Source: a virus
IMG/VR virus record: IMGVR_UViG_3300028734_000021
Location: 1 to 64,000 of that record
DNA: 64,000 bases
Strand: one strand, 5' to 3'
Shown here: piece by piece, positions 60,249-64,000 of the stretch
Position numbering within the stretch: the first letter of the stretch is position 1
Layout: each line of letters starts with the position of its first letter
Position numbers and translations under genes: made by a program
The notes under the pieces: model-generated
What the model was told of the DNA's origin: nothing
What the model saw: only the letters and a program-made list of their open reading frames with translations
Database searches by the model: none

Positions 60249-61385
60249 TTAATTAGAACATTTAATATATATTGTATTAGTTTTCTTTGAAATTCCTTCA
60301 ACACTATCTCCAAGTAATTTACCACTATTGTAAATATCTTTTGTTACATCAACATTTAATTTAATACCATAAGGTATACAAATTGAAACTAATTCTTCTA
60401 TAAAAGAAATATCAATTCCTTGAAGATTTTCAAATTCAATTACAACAAAAGTTTTATTTTTTTGTGATTCTGTATTAAGTGAATCTTTATTTATTCCAAA
60501 ATAATTACAATTTTGTTCTAAACTATCAGATAATATTATATATTGTTGAAGAATACAATCATTTTTAATAAAATTTTCAACCCAACCAATTGCACCATCT
60601 TTTGTATTAAATTCCATTACATAAAAATTATTTTTCTTTGTAACAAAATTTAAATTTTCAAATAATTTATTTATTTTTTCAAGATATTTGTAATCAAATT
60701 TATTAATATTACCTAATACTAATTTATTATTGATTACATTTATTTTATCTAAAAAGAAATCAGCAATTATTGTTCTTTCGTTGTCTGTTATTGTTGTAAT
60801 ATCATGTAAATTATTTTCTATTTGAATAGATGCAATAACTTTATTTGCAATAACTGTTTGAACTGGTAAATAACTTAACGTATTTGATTCAAAATCTGTT
60901 AAAGTATGTTTACATGTTGCAGAACGAAATGTTTTTTCCCAAGTTTTAAAATCCCAAATATCTTTATCATTATAAGCATTACCAAATTGTTTACATGTTA
61001 TATCAATAACAAATTGATAATTATCCATTTTATCATAAACAAGAATACTTGTATGCCATTTATTCTGATGTCCTGAATAAGTATTTCCATAATATTGTTC
61101 TTTAATATCAATACTTATTAGTTTAGCTAAAGCTCCTCTATCTTGTAATAATATTTGAAAAATTGGGTCAAGTAATAATGCTTGACTTGCTGAAACACAC
61201 CAACCAGTAGTTGCTAATCCATCACCAATTCCTTTTGGTTTATTTTCAATTAAAAGTTCTCCATTTGGATTTTGATTTTTATGATAACCTAAAGCAGTTC
61301 CATTTTGAACATCAAAACGTTTTTTAAAAGCTGAAATTACTTTTTTATAAGGTATAACTGTTAAAGTTGGATTTTTTGTTTCCAT
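60249..61385 (-). CDS. papain-fold (Cys-His-Asp) enzyme in the tail gene cluster, 378 aa
   Basis: N-terminal half has a catalytic-looking triad in papain-like order: Cys63 in TTGWCVSASQALL, His111 in NKWHTSILV, Asp128 in FVIDITCKQF. The last block closely resembles the H...D-x-T-x-x-Q-F pattern of PLDMTX/transglutaminase-like papain folds found in bacterial toxins and peptidases. The C-terminal 230 residues are an unidentified alpha/beta domain. It lies between the hub gene and the gp4-like gene, so it may be a virion or injected enzyme acting on peptidoglycan, host protein or a virion protein. A TATAAATA box overlaps the stop of the preceding gene, 15 bases upstream (61408-61401). Confidence 0.65.
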   Translation of the reverse strand: METKNPTLTVIPYKKVISAFKKRFDVQNGTALGYHKNQNPNGELLIENKPKGIGDGLATTGWCVSASQALLLDPIFQILLQDRGALAKLISIDIKEQYYGNTYSGHQNKWHTSILVYDKMDNYQFVIDITCKQFGNAYNDKDIWDFKTWEKTFRSATCKHTLTDFESNTLSYLPVQTVIANKVIASIQIENNLHDITTITDNERTIIADFFLDKINVINNKLVLGNINKFDYKYLEKINKLFENLNFVTKKNNFYVMEFNTKDGAIGWVENFIKNDCILQQYIILSDSLEQNCNYFGINKDSLNTESQKNKTFVVIEFENLQGIDISFIEELVSICIPYGIKLNVDVTKDIYNSGKLLGDSVEGISKKTNTIYIKCSN

Positions 61386-61403
61386 AATTTTATATTATTT
61401 TAT

Positions 61404-62594
61404 TTATATCAATTCAATTGTTTGTGATAACATATTTAATGTTTTAGATATTTTCTTATAATCTATTGAATATCCTAAAACTATTTTTTTTCCACTATGT
61501 TCTTCTAAATCGAAATCTTTTCCATTTTTGTTAGCTAAGTATAATTCAAGATAAACAACAGAAAATGGATTTAATTCAAATAGAATATTATTAGTAGTTA
61601 TTTTTATTATATTTCCACCTATTGATTTATTTATCTTATCATTATAATAAGGAAATTTATGTTTTTTAAAACCAATAAAAGTATTTGTTTTATTTGAACC
61701 AATACCAATTGTATTTGTTGATTTAATTTCTTCTTCACCATTTCCTCCAAAACCTATTGCATATGAATTATAGGTTTCTTTATGAACTTGACTAAAATTT
61801 GTGTTTATAGTATAATATTTTATTGGTATTTTATAATCAATAGCATCTGGATTATTTATATCATTTACACTTCTATTTGTTGATTTAAATATTATTGGTT
61901 GTTCATCAATTTTTTTACCTGTTCCCCAGTCTAATGAATATTTATCTAATTCTTGTTTTCTTAATGTTTCAATGTCACCAACATGAATATATGAATGACA
62001 ATCTATTGAATAAATATTTGATGTGTATGTTTTTATTAAAAAATCAAAATAATCGATATATCTTGTTCCTGTCATTAATGAATAATCTAATTCTTTACTT
62101 AAATCAGAATTATTATATGTAAATAAACCCATTTTTGTTTTACCACATATATTTTCCATAATATCAACAATACTCATATTTTTAAATGAATATTGTTGCC
62201 CATTATATAAATTCTGATTATAATATTGTCCTGTCAATATTATGATTGATTCACCAACAGATGAATATGTTGTATCTAATATGCCATTAAATCTAATATA
62301 CCAATTTTGATAACCAATAAAAATTATGCATTTATCAATATCGTTTTTTAATGCTTCTCTAATTTTATATGTTGTATCATCAACAGTTATTGTGAATGAA
62401 GGCAACGAATTTAGGGTGATTTGAAGAGAAAATTCCCTCAAATCACCCGTATTAAGAACATAATCACCAATTTTTATAATTGGTATATTTCTTCCCCAAT
62501 CATCCATTATTGTTTTGGCTGAATCAGAAGAATTGCTATCCATTTGGATTTCAATTTGTTCTACTTTAATATTTGGTTCAATTATTAATCCCAT
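61404..62594 (-). CDS. baseplate hub protein (gp27/VgrG-type), 396 aa
   Basis: The layout follows phage hub proteins: N-terminal strand-rich domain (LREFSLQITLNSLPSFTITVDD), FIGYQNWYIRFNGILDTTYSS, ILTGQYYNQNLYNGQ, IVDIMENICGKTKMG, TGTRYIDYFDFLIK, and a C-terminal beta domain (KKIVLGYSIDYKK). Expected to sit at the tail tip and attach the spike or lysin. Overlaps the upstream LysM gene by one base. Confidence 0.78.
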   Translation of the reverse strand: MGLIIEPNIKVEQIEIQMDSNSSDSAKTIMDDWGRNIPIIKIGDYVLNTGDLREFSLQITLNSLPSFTITVDDTTYKIREALKNDIDKCIIFIGYQNWYIRFNGILDTTYSSVGESIIILTGQYYNQNLYNGQQYSFKNMSIVDIMENICGKTKMGLFTYNNSDLSKELDYSLMTGTRYIDYFDFLIKTYTSNIYSIDCHSYIHVGDIETLRKQELDKYSLDWGTGKKIDEQPIIFKSTNRSVNDINNPDAIDYKIPIKYYTINTNFSQVHKETYNSYAIGFGGNGEEEIKSTNTIGIGSNKTNTFIGFKKHKFPYYNDKINKSIGGNIIKITTNNILFELNPFSVVYLELYLANKNGKDFDLEEHSGKKIVLGYSIDYKKISKTLNMLSQTIELI

Positions 62595-63046
62595 TAAAAT
62601 TTTAATAATCCTGAAACTGAATCATAACTTATTTTTTCCAAAGTTATTTTTAATTTAGGAGAAGCTGTTGTTTTTGATGTGTTTATTTTAACAATAGACA
62701 TATTATTTAATTTACTATTTGTGGAATTATTTATTCCTGGTATATCTGAATTATTTTCATCATCATTTATTTGAGAAATAAAAATTTGTTTCAATAAACT
62801 ATCAATATCTGGTAATTCAATTATTGTTCCTAATTTAATTTCAACAGGATCAGTAATTTTATTAAAAGCCATTATTAATGGTAAATATTTCATTTCACCA
62901 TTATAATATTTATTTATTATAATATCAAATCTACCAAATAAAATATTTGTTATTACTATGACATCTATTAACGGAATATCTACTATTGATATTGAATTTA
63001 AAAATTTATCAATTCCATTATTTTCAAATATTGAATCATCTATCAT
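62594..63046 (-). CDS. LysM-type baseplate wedge protein (gp53-like), 150 aa
   Basis: Residues about 35-85 fit a phage LysM domain: RFDIIINKYYNGEMKYLPLIM, then FNKI-DPVEIKLGTIIELPD. In T4-like phages gp53 carries such a domain and connects wedge to hub. The C-terminus is Ser/Thr/Asn-rich and beta. Next to the hub gene, as expected. Confidence 0.78.
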   Translation of the reverse strand: MIDDSIFENNGIDKFLNSISIVDIPLIDVIVITNILFGRFDIIINKYYNGEMKYLPLIMAFNKITDPVEIKLGTIIELPDIDSLLKQIFISQINDDENNSDIPGINNSTNSKLNNMSIVKINTSKTTASPKLKITLEKISYDSVSGLLKF

Positions 63047-63058
63047 TTCAAAATATTT

Positions 63059-63667
63059 TTAAAAATTAATGTTTAATAAATCAAAATCAGGTAATAAAAA
63101 ATTAATATCAAATTTATTAAATGTGAAACCAACATCAAAAGTTTTTGATTCATTAAATGCTTGATTATAACTAAAACTTAATCCTGGCATTTGACTAATA
63201 AAACAATCACCTAATGCGAAATTAATCATTGGAATTTCAGCACTATCTTTCATAACTAATGACAAACTAAAATCCTTTATCGTAGTTTTTCTTGCATAAT
63301 GTTTATATAAAATTTCGTAACAATACATCCAATTTAAGATAGTATTTCTAAAAGTCACATTAACACTAATACCATCAATAATATCATTTTGATTTGCTGT
63401 TCCCTGATAATGTCTATTTATTGACGTACCTCCTTTTAAATTACCTGTTGGATTTAAACCTAAATTAGGTAAACCATTAGCAACTATTGTACTTAAATTA
63501 ATTCCAGGCATATCAATATTCTGTATTGTTTCATAAAAATATGATTCCAATGATTTGAAAGGATAATTTTTCGTAAACAAAAATTTATCATATTTTTCTG
63601 TAACTTCTTTTGGAAAAAAAGAACTACCAAAAACAACTTGAAAATTTGATAATACTGGATTAATCAT
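63059..63667 (-). CDS. tail tube or tube-initiator-like protein, 202 aa
   Basis: N-terminus FQVVFGSSFFPKEVTEKYDKFL, then IQNIDMPGINLST, NDIIDGISVNVTFRNTILNW and FALGDCFISQMPGLSFSYNQ, closing with FDVGFTFNKFDI. The P-G plus paired long strands is the pattern of tail-tube-fold proteins (gp19/gp54). Adjacent to baseplate genes, so it could be the tube, a tube initiator or a baseplate tube ring. Confidence 0.6.
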   Translation of the reverse strand: MINPVLSNFQVVFGSSFFPKEVTEKYDKFLFTKNYPFKSLESYFYETIQNIDMPGINLSTIVANGLPNLGLNPTGNLKGGTSINRHYQGTANQNDIIDGISVNVTFRNTILNWMYCYEILYKHYARKTTIKDFSLSLVMKDSAEIPMINFALGDCFISQMPGLSFSYNQAFNESKTFDVGFTFNKFDINFLLPDFDLLNINF

Positions 63668-63673
63668 TATTTT

Positions 63674-64000
63674 TTATTCTTTTGAGTTTGAAAATAAAGC
63701 ATCTAAAGATATTTGTTTTCCTTTTCCTCTTGTTATTTGTTTAAAATGTAATTTCATATCATTTGAAATTATCGTAGTATAAAAAGAAAAAAGATTATCT
63801 GATTTTTCTGGATTAAATTTATTCCATTTTTGCCAAGCTTCAGATACTCCAAAATTAATACAGGCATTTAAATCACATTTATTATTTGAATTAAATGTTG
63901 TTGCAAAATTTTTAGCTATTTTTTGAAATAAAACAACTAATTTTTCTGTAGGAACTCCAAGTCCTATTGACTTATCATATTCAGTCAATAGGATTTTTGG
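63674..64000 (-). CDS. gp55-like late sigma factor, cut by window edge
   Basis: The visible C-terminal part aligns with T4 gp55 region 2: a helix (LFQKIAKNFATTFN), INFGVSEAWQKWNKFNPEKS, SFYTTIISNDMKLHFKQ and a basic tail. T4 gp55 is a minimal sigma without region 4 that directs late transcription with the gp45 clamp. The frame stays open to base 64000 (PKIL precedes the TTG at 63988), so the TTG is probably internal and the true start lies beyond the window. Confidence 0.75.
   Translation of the reverse strand, partial: PKILLTEYDKSIGLGVPTEKLVVLFQKIAKNFATTFNSNNKCDLNACINFGVSEAWQKWNKFNPEKSDNLFSFYTTIISNDMKLHFKQITRGKGKQISLDALFSNSKE

Noticed and set aside
59957-60325. Longer N-terminus for the 59957 gene
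   Set aside because: It would overlap the papain-fold gene by 77 bases; the ATG at 60238 fits the gap.
63674-63988. TTG at 63988 as the start of the gp55-like gene
   Set aside because: The frame is open to the window edge and T4 gp55 has more sequence upstream, so the gene is treated as truncated.

Overview
The window is part of a large, very AT-rich double-stranded DNA phage genome with a T4-like (contractile-tailed) structural module. The host is probably a member of the Bacteroidota: genes lack clear Shine-Dalgarno sequences and start behind A/T-rich leaders, one small lipoprotein has a clean lipobox, and the phage carries a cobalamin-type (class II) ribonucleotide reductase. The host assignment is inference; the phage nature rests on recognisable portal, prohead protease, scaffold, major capsid, head-completion nuclease, baseplate hub, LysM-type baseplate and late sigma-factor genes.

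Bases 1-35,821 are all read on the + strand: tightly packed, mostly small, unidentified early/middle genes with islands of nucleotide metabolism and replication. These are a class II RNR interrupted by two back-to-back inteins, a dCMP-deaminase/DHH-phosphoesterase fusion, an NAD-dependent DNA ligase, an XPD/DinG-type helicase and a protein with a C-terminal radical-SAM-like cysteine motif. Between 24.1 and 26.4 kb lies an RNA locus with a tmRNA, tRNA-Glu, tRNA-Asn, tRNA-Gln, one odd tRNA-like gene and several stem-enclosed non-coding segments. Operons are delimited by strong terminator hairpins and by a phage promoter that is remarkably constant: a CCCATA-like box, exactly 15 bp, then GGATATATAATA (19 copies found, both strands).

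Bases 35.8-40.5 kb form an unusual convergence zone. Small gene cassettes, each with its own promoter and terminator, are embedded in 27 copies of a 13-bp element (ACGCACCWGTAAA or its complement) placed on a regular lattice of about 80 and 31 bp. The cassettes encode two members of a three-member paralogous family of repeat-rich, probably highly expressed proteins, several tiny proteins, one gene broken by two nonsense codons, and an apparent small RNA.

Bases 40.6-64.0 kb are all on the - strand. The block 40.6-43.1 kb still uses the early-type promoter. From 43.2 kb to the right edge no copy of that promoter was seen between genes; this is the late/virion region. Read 5' to 3' (right to left) it runs: gp55-like late sigma (cut by the edge), tail-tube-like protein, gp53-like LysM protein, baseplate hub, a papain-fold enzyme, gp4-like nuclease, a gp2-like candidate, portal, a core protein, prohead protease, glutamine-rich scaffold, major capsid protein, several unknown virion-type proteins, and a second, full-length sigma-70-like factor. 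The head genes carry repeated L-x-E-S motifs that look like prohead-protease cleavage sites.
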